Source: Pseudomonas fluorescens (GTDB lineage Bacteria > Pseudomonadota > Gammaproteobacteria > Pseudomonadales > Pseudomonadaceae). Taken from it: 57,959 nucleotides of DNA. The stretch is from NCBI RefSeq assembly GCF_002837185.1, contig NZ_KZ478018.1:1-57959 (forward strand). The letters are read 5' to 3'. Of this stretch, positions 50,422-57,959 are shown one piece after another. A program made the position numbers and the translations under genes. Positions within the stretch are counted from its first letter, which is position 1; every line of letters begins with the position of its first letter. The notes below the pieces were generated by a model. It did no database searches, had not been told where the DNA came from, and worked only from the letters and a program-made list of their open reading frames with translations.

Positions 50422-51963
50422 TCACTGACGGGTTACCGACTTAATGAATTCATCGCCGGGTAATGGACGGCCAAACAGGTAGCCTTGCAGAAAGTCTACG
50501 CCTTTGGCGACAAGGTAATCACACTGTTGCGCTGTTTCCACGCCCTCGGCCACGATGCCCAGGTCGAGCTTGGCGGACAGTTCTATAATGCTGTCCAGAA
50601 TATGCCGTGAGAGGGCATCCGCCCCGATCATGGCGACAAAGCTTTGATCGATCTTCAAGTAATCCACATTGAAGTGGCGCAAATAGCCCAGGCTGGAATG
50701 CCCGGTGCCGAAGTCGTCTATGGCGATCATCACGCCCAGCTGGTGCAGCGCGTCGAACAAGCGCCGTGTGATGTCAGTGGGCTCGATCAACTCACGCTCG
50801 GTCAATTCCAGTACCAGGGTTATCTGGCCGGGCGGGAAGGCCGCAAGGAACGCTCGGCAGTCGTCCACCAGCTCCAGGTCCTGGCAATGACGCGCGGTGA
50901 TGTTCACGCCAATATGAAACCCCGGGCTGAAGCGCTCGGCATGCGGTGCCAATTGCGCGGCAGTCTGGCGCAGCAGGGCGCGCGTCATGGGCACAATCAG
51001 TCCGGAGTGCTCGGCCAGGGGAATGAACAGGTCCGGTCGCACCAGGCCCTCTTTAGGGTGTTGCCAGCGCATCAGCACTTCGCAGCCGGCCCATTGGCGC
51101 GTGTCGCCGCGCACCACCGGCTGGAAATACGGAATGAATTCGTTGGCGAGCAGGGCTCGTTGCAACTCGTGGGTGGGCGCTGAGGAGCGCTTTTGCAGCC
51201 AGTGGGCAAGGAGGCCGGCCAGCACACCAAAAAACACCACCAGGCTGAACACGGCCGGATAGCGCGCCTGCATGTAACGCCAGACCTCACCCTCGGGCAT
51301 GCCTACATCGACGCTGTACTGATAGCGGCTGGAGGCCAGGAAATGAGGGGCTATGGCAAATTCCGGCGACGCGTCGGTATGGACCTTGCCGTCGGCATCC
51401 AGCCAGTTGGGGCCCACCTTTAACACCAGGGAAGCGTAGCGGCTGATCAGGCGCAGGGCATTGGTGAGGTGGTAACCGTCAATCGAGGCAAACGCGCCTT
51501 GATCGCCGTCGACCAAGCGGTACACCAGCAGTGCGGTATCCGGCGTGACCGGGTTGCCGTTCATCAACCACAAACGCCCACCAACGTAGTCGTCCGGATT
51601 GACCGGCGACTCATACCTGCTGCCGAACAATGAACTGCAATAGATGTTTTTCTGCCAGGACAAGGTGGTGGCGCGCACGAACGGTCGGCGCGTGACTTGC
51701 TCACGCAGTGCCAGCTTCGCGGCGTTGTCACACGGCAAGCCGGCCAGTGGCAACAAGGTCTGGGCCGCGAGTGCGGTGTTGTCGAGCATCAAGTCGAGCT
51801 GACGCACCGCTTCCCGGGCCGTTTGCGCGGTGCTTTGCTCAAGCGTGCGTTCGGCTTGCCAATAAAGAATCACGACCCCCAATAAAACGGGGAGCAGGCC
51901 GCAGACGGTGCTCAGCACATAACGCGCAACTCGGCTTCGTGGGCCTTGGGAGGTAAGGGGCAT
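50422..51963 (-). CDS. CSS-motif EAL-domain c-di-GMP phosphodiesterase
   Basis: A 513-residue membrane protein. A first transmembrane helix (about 15-35), a periplasmic CSS-motif domain with NIYCSSLFG (about 40-235), a second helix (about 240-262) and a cytoplasmic EAL domain follow in order. EAL catalytic motifs are complete: CEVLMRW (EVL in place of EAL), NITARH, ELTE, DDFGTGHSSL, LKIDQSF, EGVET and QGYLFGRPL. CSS-type enzymes are regulated by periplasmic thiol-disulphide state. It should lower c-di-GMP and favour motility. Confidence 0.92.
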   Translation of the reverse strand: MPLTSQGPRSRVARYVLSTVCGLLPVLLGVVILYWQAERTLEQSTAQTAREAVRQLDLMLDNTALAAQTLLPLAGLPCDNAAKLALREQVTRRPFVRATTLSWQKNIYCSSLFGSRYESPVNPDDYVGGRLWLMNGNPVTPDTALLVYRLVDGDQGAFASIDGYHLTNALRLISRYASLVLKVGPNWLDADGKVHTDASPEFAIAPHFLASSRYQYSVDVGMPEGEVWRYMQARYPAVFSLVVFFGVLAGLLAHWLQKRSSAPTHELQRALLANEFIPYFQPVVRGDTRQWAGCEVLMRWQHPKEGLVRPDLFIPLAEHSGLIVPMTRALLRQTAAQLAPHAERFSPGFHIGVNITARHCQDLELVDDCRAFLAAFPPGQITLVLELTERELIEPTDITRRLFDALHQLGVMIAIDDFGTGHSSLGYLRHFNVDYLKIDQSFVAMIGADALSRHILDSIIELSAKLDLGIVAEGVETAQQCDYLVAKGVDFLQGYLFGRPLPGDEFIKSVTRQ

Positions 51964-52370
51964 AGAGGAGCGGCCGTGCAGAAAAGAAGAGGACTATGCC
52001 GATGATAGATGGCATTCCCATCAGGCGCTCAGTAAAACATTGCGCGCCTGCCTGGGTGACAAACCCCTTGCACGCGGCAGGGCGATGGGGATTTGATACG
52101 AGCACGGGCAAATAGAGCTCGGACAAATAGAGCTCGGACAAATAGTGTTACGCTGTGTAGAATCGATTTACGCATACAACAATATGGACTTGCGCTCACG
52201 CAAGCCTCGCCGTCAGAGACTGATGACACCATGAAGCAACTCGGTTCTCCCCTCATCTTTGGTGACTTCCTCGCCCGCAGTGTGCGAGGACTCTCCTGTG
52301 CGCCACCCGCTGACCTCATCCTTGCCCGCCAATAACGATTCGTTACCCCAAGCATGATGAGGCACCCGAC
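51964..52370. other. Intergenic region upstream of hpd
   Basis: This 407-bp region contains a 15-bp tandem repeat (52108-52147) and the promoter region expected for hpd. A 34-codon frame, ATG 52231 to TAA 52335 (MKQLGSPLIFGDF...), is open but lacks a ribosome-binding site. I regard it as unproven. Confidence 0.4.
52108..52147. repeat. 15-bp tandem repeat, 2.7 copies
   Basis: Units GCAAATAGAGCTCGG (52108-52122), ACAAATAGAGCTCGG (52123-52137) and the partial ACAAATAGTG (52138-52147). Confidence 0.9.
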
Positions 52371-53447
52371 ATGACCGACCAATATGAAAACCCGATGGGC
52401 CTGATGGGCTTTGAATTCATTGAGTTCGCATCGCCGACCCCGGGCATCCTGGAGCCGATCTTCGAGATCATGGGCTTCACCAAGGTGGCGACCCACCGCT
52501 CCAAAGACGTGCACCTGTATCGCCAGGGCGAGATCAACCTGATCCTCAATAACGAGCCGAACAGTCTGGCCTCGTACTTCGCCGCCGAACACGGCCCGTC
52601 CGTGTGCGGCATGGCGTTTCGGGTGAAGAACTCGCAGCAGGCCTACAAGCGCGCCCTGGAACTGGGGGCGCAGCCGATTCATATCGAAACCGGTCCGATG
52701 GAACTGAACCTGCCGGCGATCAAAGGCATTGGCGGCGCGCCGCTGTACCTGATCGACCGGTTTGGCGAGGGCAGCTCGCTCTATGACATCGACTTCGTCT
52801 ACCTCGAAGGCGTAGACCGCAACCCGCAAGGCGCCGGCCTCAAGGTCATCGATCACCTGACCCACAACGTCTACCGTGGCCGCATGGTCTACTGGGCCAA
52901 TTTCTACGAGAAACTGTTCAACTTCCGTGAAGCGCGCTATTTCGACATCAAGGGCGAGTACACCGGCCTGACTTCCAAGGCCATGAGCGCGCCGGACGGC
53001 ATGATCCGCATCCCGTTGAACGAAGAATCGTCCAAGGGCGCGGGCCAGATCGAAGAGTTCCTGATGCAGTTCAACGGCGAGGGCATCCAGCATGTGGCAT
53101 TCCTCACCGATGACCTGGTCACGACCTGGGACGCGTTGAAGAAGATCGGCATGCGCTTCATGACCGCGCCGCCGGACACTTACTACGAAATGCTCGAAGG
53201 CCGCCTGCCCAACCACGGCGAGCCGGTGGACCAGCTGCAGGCCCGCGGCATTTTGCTCGACGGCTCGTCGATCGAAGGTGACAAGCGCTTGTTGCTGCAG
53301 ATTTTCTCGGAAACCCTGATGGGGCCGGTGTTCTTCGAGTTCATTCAACGCAAAGGCGATGATGGTTTCGGCGAAGGCAACTTCAAGGCGTTGTTCGAGT
53401 CGATCGAGCGCGATCAGGTACGTCGCGGTGTATTGACCGCCGACTAG
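52371..53447 (+). CDS. hpd: 4-hydroxyphenylpyruvate dioxygenase
   Basis: A 358-residue Fe(II) oxygenase converting 4-hydroxyphenylpyruvate to homogentisate in tyrosine catabolism; the product can give pyomelanin. Two vicinal-oxygen-chelate halves are visible, with iron ligands His in LKVIDHLTHNV, His in GIQHVAFLT and Glu in PVFFEFIQRKG. It is a single gene with its own terminator. Other homogentisate-pathway genes are not in this window. Confidence 0.96.
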   Translation: MTDQYENPMGLMGFEFIEFASPTPGILEPIFEIMGFTKVATHRSKDVHLYRQGEINLILNNEPNSLASYFAAEHGPSVCGMAFRVKNSQQAYKRALELGAQPIHIETGPMELNLPAIKGIGGAPLYLIDRFGEGSSLYDIDFVYLEGVDRNPQGAGLKVIDHLTHNVYRGRMVYWANFYEKLFNFREARYFDIKGEYTGLTSKAMSAPDGMIRIPLNEESSKGAGQIEEFLMQFNGEGIQHVAFLTDDLVTTWDALKKIGMRFMTAPPDTYYEMLEGRLPNHGEPVDQLQARGILLDGSSIEGDKRLLLQIFSETLMGPVFFEFIQRKGDDGFGEGNFKALFESIERDQVRRGVLTAD

Positions 53448-53456
53448 GCAAAACAA

Positions 53457-53484
53457 AGCCCGGCTTCGGCCGGGCTTCCTTTTG
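53457..53484 (+). terminator. Terminator of hpd
   Basis: The stem GCCCGGC/GCCGGGC, closed by a TTCG loop, is followed by TTCCTTTT. Confidence 0.85.
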
Positions 53485-53492
53485 CCTGGGAT

Positions 53493-54374
53493 TCAGGCTC
53501 TGCGCTGACGCACCAGATGCTTGAACCCTTCATACACCAGCACCATCACCGCCAGCCAGATCGGGATATAGGTCAGCCATTGCCCGCCCTTGATGCCTTC
53601 ACCCAACAGTAGCGCCACTGCGAGCAACAACACCGGCTCCACATAACTGAGCAGGCCGAACAGGCTGAATGCCAGCAACCGGCTGGCGATGATATAGCTC
53701 ACCAGCGCCGACGCACTGATCAAGCCCAGCATGGGAATCAACGCGTACAACTTCGGCTGCGCATCCAGTACCGCGAAGCCCTGCTCGCCGCTTTGCACAA
53801 ACCACCAGGCCACCGGCAACATCAGCGCCATGTCCAGCCACAGGCCTCCCAGATGGTCGGTGCCCAGGTATTTGCGCACCACGAAGTACACCGGGTAACC
53901 GATGATCACCACCAGCGTCGCCCAGGAAAAACCACCGGCCTGATACAACTCGTTGAGCACGCCCAGCGTGGCAAACACCACGGCGATCTGCTGCAAGCGC
54001 GACAATTGCTCGCCGTAGACCAGGCGTCCGGTCAGCACCATGGTCAGCGGCAACAGGAAATAACCCACCGACACGTCCAGGCTGCGCCCATTCAGCGGCG
54101 CCCACATGAACAGCCATAACTGCACGCCGAGCAGCGCGGACGACACCAGCACGCCGCCGATCAAGCGTGGCCTTTGCGCCAGCATCCGCAGCAACTCCCA
54201 CACCCGCCGCCATTCGCCGCTGACCAGCATGAACAGTGTCATGCAGGGCACGGTCAGCAGCATGCGCCAACCGAAAATTTCCAGGCCACTCAACGGTGTA
54301 AGCAGCGACGTAAAGTAATACATCACGGCAAACAACACCGAGGCCGATACCGATAACACAACACCTTTAGACAC
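53493..54374 (-). CDS. EamA-family transporter (RarD-like)
   Basis: A 293-residue inner-membrane protein with ten predicted helices in two EamA repeats. The blocks FGWRMLLTVPCM, LFMWAPLNGRSLDVSVGYFLLPL and SRLLAFSLFGLLSYVEPVLLL are typical of RarD/YedA-like drug/metabolite exporters. GTG 54374 is the start, with GAGGA upstream. The substrate is unknown. It is convergent with hpd. Confidence 0.88.
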   Translation of the reverse strand: MSKGVVLSVSASVLFAVMYYFTSLLTPLSGLEIFGWRMLLTVPCMTLFMLVSGEWRRVWELLRMLAQRPRLIGGVLVSSALLGVQLWLFMWAPLNGRSLDVSVGYFLLPLTMVLTGRLVYGEQLSRLQQIAVVFATLGVLNELYQAGGFSWATLVVIIGYPVYFVVRKYLGTDHLGGLWLDMALMLPVAWWFVQSGEQGFAVLDAQPKLYALIPMLGLISASALVSYIIASRLLAFSLFGLLSYVEPVLLLAVALLLGEGIKGGQWLTYIPIWLAVMVLVYEGFKHLVRQRRA

Positions 54375-54655
54375 GCAGTCCTCGCGAAAGCCGATTTGAG
54401 ATATTCAGGAACAACAGGGAGGGAGATTATGGTGCTTTTGAGCGTAAAGATGCGCTGTTTTGGGGCCTGAGGCGGAAAAAGGCTGAAAATGGTCGTTTTA
54501 TAGCAATGACGTTCGCCGCTGTGGCCCCCCGGGAGGCTGTGAAGATGGCATTGCCGTCGATATCTTCATTGCCTGACCTACCGCTGTCGCGGCCTCGCCG
54601 AGGCTCGAGCGCTCCCACAGGAGGAACGGCGAGCCCGCGTATTTCGAGGGGGCGC

Positions 54656-55666
54656 TTACGAGCGTACCGTGCGACCCGAGACAAAGTGGCTCACATCATT
54701 GAACCCCGCTGTGGACGAGTGCCCCGGCGTCACCAGCGAATCGATGAATGCCTCATCTTCCGCGCTGATCGTCACTTCGAGTGCGCCGGTGTAAGCATCC
54801 CACTGCGCCTCGGTGCGCGGGCCGACAATCGCCGAGCTCACCGCCACGCTATTCAATACCCAGGCAATCGCAAACTCGACCATGCCCACCCCACGCCCCT
54901 GGGTGTATTGCTGGATCTGCTGGGCGATGCGCAGCGATTCCACGCGCCATTCGGTTTCCAGAATGCGTTTGTCCTGGCGTGCAGCGCGGCTGCCAGGCTC
55001 AGGTGTCAGGTCCGGCGCGTACTTGCCGCTGAGCACCCCACGCGCCAGCGGGCTGTACGGCACCACGCCCAGGCCATAGGCCGCCGCGGCGGTGATCTGC
55101 TCGACTTCGGCCTGGCGATTGACGATGTTGTACAACGGCTGGCTGATGATCGGCCGGTCAACGCCCAGGCGCTCGGCCACGCGTATGACCTCGGCAATAC
55201 GCCAGCCGCGATAGTTGGACAACCCCCAGTAGCGAACTTTGCCCTGGCGAATAAGATCGCCGATCGCTGATACCGTGACCTCCAGCGGTGTGTCGTGGTC
55301 CTCGCGGTGCAGGTAGTAGATGTCCAGGTAGTCGGTGTCCAGGCGGCCCAGACTGGCCTCCAGCGCGTTGAACATACGCTTGCGGCTCAGCCCGCTGCGG
55401 TTGGGCATGCCATCTGCCGGGCCGAACCCGACCTTGGACGCCACCACCCAGTCCTGACGGTTGCGCGCGATGGCCTCGCCGACGATCTCTTCGGAGCGCC
55501 CGCCGGTGTAGACGTCGGCGGTATCGATAAAGTTGATGCCTTGATCCCAGGCCTTATCGATGATGCGCAGCGAGTCTTCCGTGCTGGTCTGTTCGCCAAA
55601 CATCATGGTACCCAGCGTCAGTGCGCTGACCTTCAATCCGGACTGGCCCAATGTGCGGTAAATCAT
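54656..55666 (-). CDS. Aldo/keto reductase
   Basis: A 336-residue NADPH-dependent TIM-barrel oxidoreductase. The catalytic tetrad is visible: Asp/Tyr in NFIDTADVYTGGRSEE, Lys in WVVASKVGFG and His in DIYYLHREDHD. NADP-binding residues follow in VPYSPLARGVLSGKY and SSAIVGPRTEAQ. It resembles the YajO/YghZ-like group. The LysR gene upstream runs in the same direction; which of its neighbours that regulator controls is not clear. Confidence 0.9.
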   Translation of the reverse strand: MIYRTLGQSGLKVSALTLGTMMFGEQTSTEDSLRIIDKAWDQGINFIDTADVYTGGRSEEIVGEAIARNRQDWVVASKVGFGPADGMPNRSGLSRKRMFNALEASLGRLDTDYLDIYYLHREDHDTPLEVTVSAIGDLIRQGKVRYWGLSNYRGWRIAEVIRVAERLGVDRPIISQPLYNIVNRQAEVEQITAAAAYGLGVVPYSPLARGVLSGKYAPDLTPEPGSRAARQDKRILETEWRVESLRIAQQIQQYTQGRGVGMVEFAIAWVLNSVAVSSAIVGPRTEAQWDAYTGALEVTISAEDEAFIDSLVTPGHSSTAGFNDVSHFVSGRTVRS

Positions 55667-55747
55667 GCAAAGCTCCTCAAAGCAGGCAAACGTGTGTCAT
55701 GCAATACCAGACACGAGCCCTCTGGAACAAGCCCTGAGCGTGTTTCT

Positions 55748-56650
55748 TCATGCACTCAGCAACGCCTGGCAGCGCTCCTGTAAAAAACGCTGCAGCGCTT
55801 TCACCCGTTCCGAGACCTGCAGGCGATGGGGGCACATCAGGTTGAACGGCGCCGGTTCGCCTTGCCACCCATCGAACAATGCCACCAGCCGGCCGGCGGC
55901 CAGGTCGCCCACCACATCGAGTCGAGCTTTGTAAGCGATGCCGTGCCCGGCCAGAGCCCAACGGCGCACGATTTCGCCGTCGTTGCTGAGATAGTCGCCG
56001 CTGACCTCGACCTCTTCAACCTGCGCGCCCTGGCGAAAACGCCAGTTCTGGCTGACTTGGCCCTGGCGCATGTACCGCAACGCACTGTGCCCTGACAACT
56101 GCGCTGGATGCAGCGGTGTGCCGTGGCGCGCCAGGTAGGCCGGGCTGGCACAGGCAACGCGGTGGTGGTCGGGGGCGATCGGCAGGGCGACCAGGCTGGA
56201 GTCCTGGGGCACGCCAAAGCGCAGGGCAATGTCGACCGTCTCCCGAAACAGATCGGCGTTGCTGTCGTTGAGCATCAGTTGCAGGCGGATGTGCGGGTGT
56301 TCGGCCTTGAATGCATCCAGCCAGCCCAGCACCACGTTGCGCCCGAAATCCGACGGGGCCGCCACTTGCAGCAATCCGGTCAGGCCCTGGCTTTGCTGCT
56401 TGAGCGCCTGTTCGCCCTCATTCAATGCCGCCAGCGCAACGCGCACGCTGTCCAGGTAGCGCCGGCCTTCCTCCGTCAGCCGCATGCTGCGCGTGGACCG
56501 GGCGAACAAGCGCAGGCCCAGGCGGGTTTCCAGGCGCTTGAGGGCGATACTCGCCGCCGCCGGGGTCAAGCCAAGCCCGCGTGCAGCCGCGGACAGGCTG
56601 CCTGAATCGGCGGTGCGCACGAACACTTCAAGATCCAGGATCGAGCTCAT
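55748..56650 (-). CDS. LysR-family transcriptional regulator
   Basis: A 300-residue regulator. The winged helix-turn-helix (about 1-60: SLSAAARGLGLTPAAASIALKRLE) is followed by a periplasmic-binding-like effector domain with VAAPSDFGRNVV and the IALRFGVPQDSSLVA block of the CrgA/DsdC-like subgroup. It is divergent from the SDR gene (56750), with a 99-bp promoter region between them, the usual arrangement for a LysR protein and its target. Confidence 0.92.
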   Translation of the reverse strand: MSSILDLEVFVRTADSGSLSAAARGLGLTPAAASIALKRLETRLGLRLFARSTRSMRLTEEGRRYLDSVRVALAALNEGEQALKQQSQGLTGLLQVAAPSDFGRNVVLGWLDAFKAEHPHIRLQLMLNDSNADLFRETVDIALRFGVPQDSSLVALPIAPDHHRVACASPAYLARHGTPLHPAQLSGHSALRYMRQGQVSQNWRFRQGAQVEEVEVSGDYLSNDGEIVRRWALAGHGIAYKARLDVVGDLAAGRLVALFDGWQGEPAPFNLMCPHRLQVSERVKALQRFLQERCQALLSA

Positions 56651-56749
56651 TTGTAAAATTCCTTTAAAGATCTTGTCGTTTTACCGGGATTTTTCTTCGA
56701 TTACCAAGCGTGGAAGATGAACGCTCACTTCTCAACCCGGGCTTTTTCC

Positions 56750-57454
56750 ATGACGACGTCTCTGGGCGGTACAACCATTATCGTGATCGGCGGTAGCAGC
56801 GGTATCGGCGCAGCCGTCGCCAAAGCGGCTGCCGAGCGCGGTGCAACCGTGGTGGTGGCGGGGCGCCGCCTGACCTCGGCGGTGCACAACGGCATGCGCA
56901 GCGAGCCGGTGGATGTCAGCGACAGCGCCTCGTTGCAACGGCTGTTCGAAAGCGTGGGGCGCTTCGATCATCTGGTCTACACCAGCGGCCCATCGGTCAA
57001 TACCAAGACCCTGGCCGACACCGACCTGGACGAAGCCCAAGGCAATTTCAATGTAAAACTGTGGGGAGCCTTGCGTGCGGTTCAACAGGCATTGCCGTTT
57101 CTGCATGAGCGCGGCAGCATCAGCCTGACCTCCGGGCAGTTGGGGCGCAAGTTGGTGTCGGGACAGTTCATCAAGACCGGTATCAACGCCGCGACCGAAG
57201 CGCTGGGCAAGCAGTTGGCCAAGGAGCTGGCGCCGCGCCGTGTCAACGTGATCAGCCCCGGCGTGATTGACACACCGGCGTACGCCGGGCTTGGGGACGA
57301 GCAGCGTCTGGCGATGTTTGCCAAGGCCGGCGGGGCCTTGCCGGTGGGGCGAGTCGGGCAGGCGCAGGAAGTGGCGGCGGGGTATGTGCTGGCGATGGAG
57401 AACGGCTTTATGACCGGTGCCGTGATCGATGTCGACGGCGGCGGCCTGTTGTAA
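56750..57454 (+). CDS. Atypical short-chain dehydrogenase/reductase (no YxxxK)
   Basis: A 234-residue Rossmann protein with the cofactor motif GGSSGIG (about residues 13-19), AGRR, and RVNVISPGVIDTP near residue 170. The catalytic YxxxK of classical SDRs is absent: the segment reads FIKTGINAATEALGK. A group of SDRs with GAINxALEAL in this place exists and is poorly studied. The start is uncertain (ATG 56750 or 56717). It is divergent from the LysR gene and probably its target. Confidence 0.85.
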   Translation: MTTSLGGTTIIVIGGSSGIGAAVAKAAAERGATVVVAGRRLTSAVHNGMRSEPVDVSDSASLQRLFESVGRFDHLVYTSGPSVNTKTLADTDLDEAQGNFNVKLWGALRAVQQALPFLHERGSISLTSGQLGRKLVSGQFIKTGINAATEALGKQLAKELAPRRVNVISPGVIDTPAYAGLGDEQRLAMFAKAGGALPVGRVGQAQEVAAGYVLAMENGFMTGAVIDVDGGGLL

Positions 57455-57578
57455 CAGCGCTTCCACATGGGCATAGGTATCTACACAACTTGGGTATGAC
57501 GCCGACATGTGGCGAGGAAGCTGGCTCCCGTGGCGGTCGCACAGCCTATCGCTATCTGACTGATGCACCGCAATCCAA

Positions 57579-57744
57579 ATGTGGGAGGGGGCTTGCCCCC
57601 GATGGCGGCCTCCCAACCGACAGCTACCCACTGACACGCCTCGGCCCAATGTGGGAGGGGGCTTGCCCCCGATGGCGGTCTCCCAACCGACAGCTACCCA
57701 ACTGACACGCCTCGGCCCAATGTGGGAGGGGGCTTGCCCCCGAT
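57579..57744. repeat. Three REP units with 70-71 bp period
   Basis: ATGTGGGAGGGGGCTTGCCC followed by CCGAT occurs at 57579-57603, 57649-57673 and 57720-57744. The spacers between them are also near-identical (CCCAACCGACAGCTACCCA then CTGACACGCCTCGGCCCA), so the whole 70-bp unit has been tandemly copied. Confidence 0.9.
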
Positions 57745-57872
57745 GGCGGCCTCCGGGCCGACCAGGATGCTGGATCAGACCGAGTACATATCCGTTTCTG
57801 CGGTCACGGCCACTATGGGTTCCGCTTTTACAGCGGGTCACTTTTGGAAAAGAGCCCCAAAAGTAACCAAAA
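57579..57872. repeat. Right arm of the inverted repeat that bounds the window
   Basis: The reverse complement of 57872 back to about 57760 matches 1-115 of the window with only a few differences. The REP-containing part then matches with one additional unit. The bases beyond it, 57873-57959, look like continuation of the same repeat family or flanking sequence and hold no supported gene. Confidence 0.85.
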
Positions 57873-57959
57873 AGGCTCTTGCCCCACCACTCGGCACCTC
57901 GCCTAGGCTCGGTGTGCCCGAACGCAGCCTTGAATCCGTGGGCCGCCGCAATGGGCCAT

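Noticed and set aside
52231..52335. 34-codon frame before hpd as a leader peptide
   Set aside because: No ribosome-binding site and no attenuator-like structure found; kept only as a note in the intergenic entry.
56732..57841. 369-codon open frame on the minus strand across the SDR gene and REP cluster
   Set aside because: Part is antisense to the SDR and the rest is translated REP repeat; no start site support.
57579..57872. Possible CRISPR array suggested by regularly spaced repeats
   Set aside because: The spacers are themselves nearly identical, the repeats are palindromic REPs, and no cas gene is present. It is a tandem REP array.

Overview
The window looks like chromosomal DNA from a fluorescent Pseudomonas of the P. 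fluorescens group. The clues are high GC, REP sequences of the GTGGGAGGGGGCTTGCCCCC type, an MvaU/MvaV-type nucleoid protein, a CSS-motif EAL protein, and many small proteins typical of the genus. This assignment comes from family recognition only; no database search was run.

Layout. (i) 1-4.2 kb: a REP-bearing repeat, a TreS-like GH13 enzyme, a glycine-zipper protein, and the heat-shock gene ibpA with a sigma-32-like promoter, followed by two small hydrophilic proteins. (ii) 4.6-9.2 kb: a three-gene operon of a strongly diverged phosphoenolpyruvate-carboxylase-like protein, a D-2-hydroxyacid dehydrogenase and an RraA/HMG-aldolase-like protein. I know no described pathway with this combination, and it is the best candidate here for an undescribed system. 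(iii) 9.2-19.4 kb: an accessory region ending at a tRNA-Leu(UAA). It holds a complete Ada and a PEP-mutase-family protein of lower GC, then a decayed lambda-like prophage (SRAP fragment, holin pair, metallopeptidase, portal and tail-tip-J fragments) carrying cargo genes (a GvpU-like protein, an RDD membrane protein, a lipoprotein chimera). (iv) 19.5-25.4 kb: DinB, TerB-like, SLOG-fold and MgtA Mg2+ ATPase genes, with a long leader carrying a proline-rich upstream ORF. (v) 25.5-33.5 kb: an arsenic locus (arsC, arsB, internally deleted arsR), AzlCD transport, a lipoprotein, a DUF1275 protein, an ABC-F ATPase and topoisomerase IB. (vi) 33.6-41.4 kb: modABC with a ModE-like operator, nitronate monooxygenase, an Ada paralogue with a degraded zinc site beside alkB, and small envelope or unknown proteins. 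(vii) 41.6-57.5 kb: galU, gor, a KfrA-like/tyrosine-recombinase divergent pair, ahpC-ahpF, gloA, an MvaU-like protein, a c-di-GMP phosphodiesterase, hpd, an EamA transporter, an aldo/keto reductase, a LysR regulator and an atypical SDR.

The two ends of the window are inverted copies of one ~230-bp repeat containing REP units (1-232 and 57579-57872), so about 57 kb lies between inverted homologous arms.

Functional themes are oxidative and electrophile defence (ahpCF, gor, gloA), alkylation repair (two ada, alkB), metal homeostasis (modABC, mgtA, arsBC) and protein/osmotic stress (ibpA, TreS-like). Start sites were chosen from ribosome-binding sites. Function calls rest on visible motifs and family memory.
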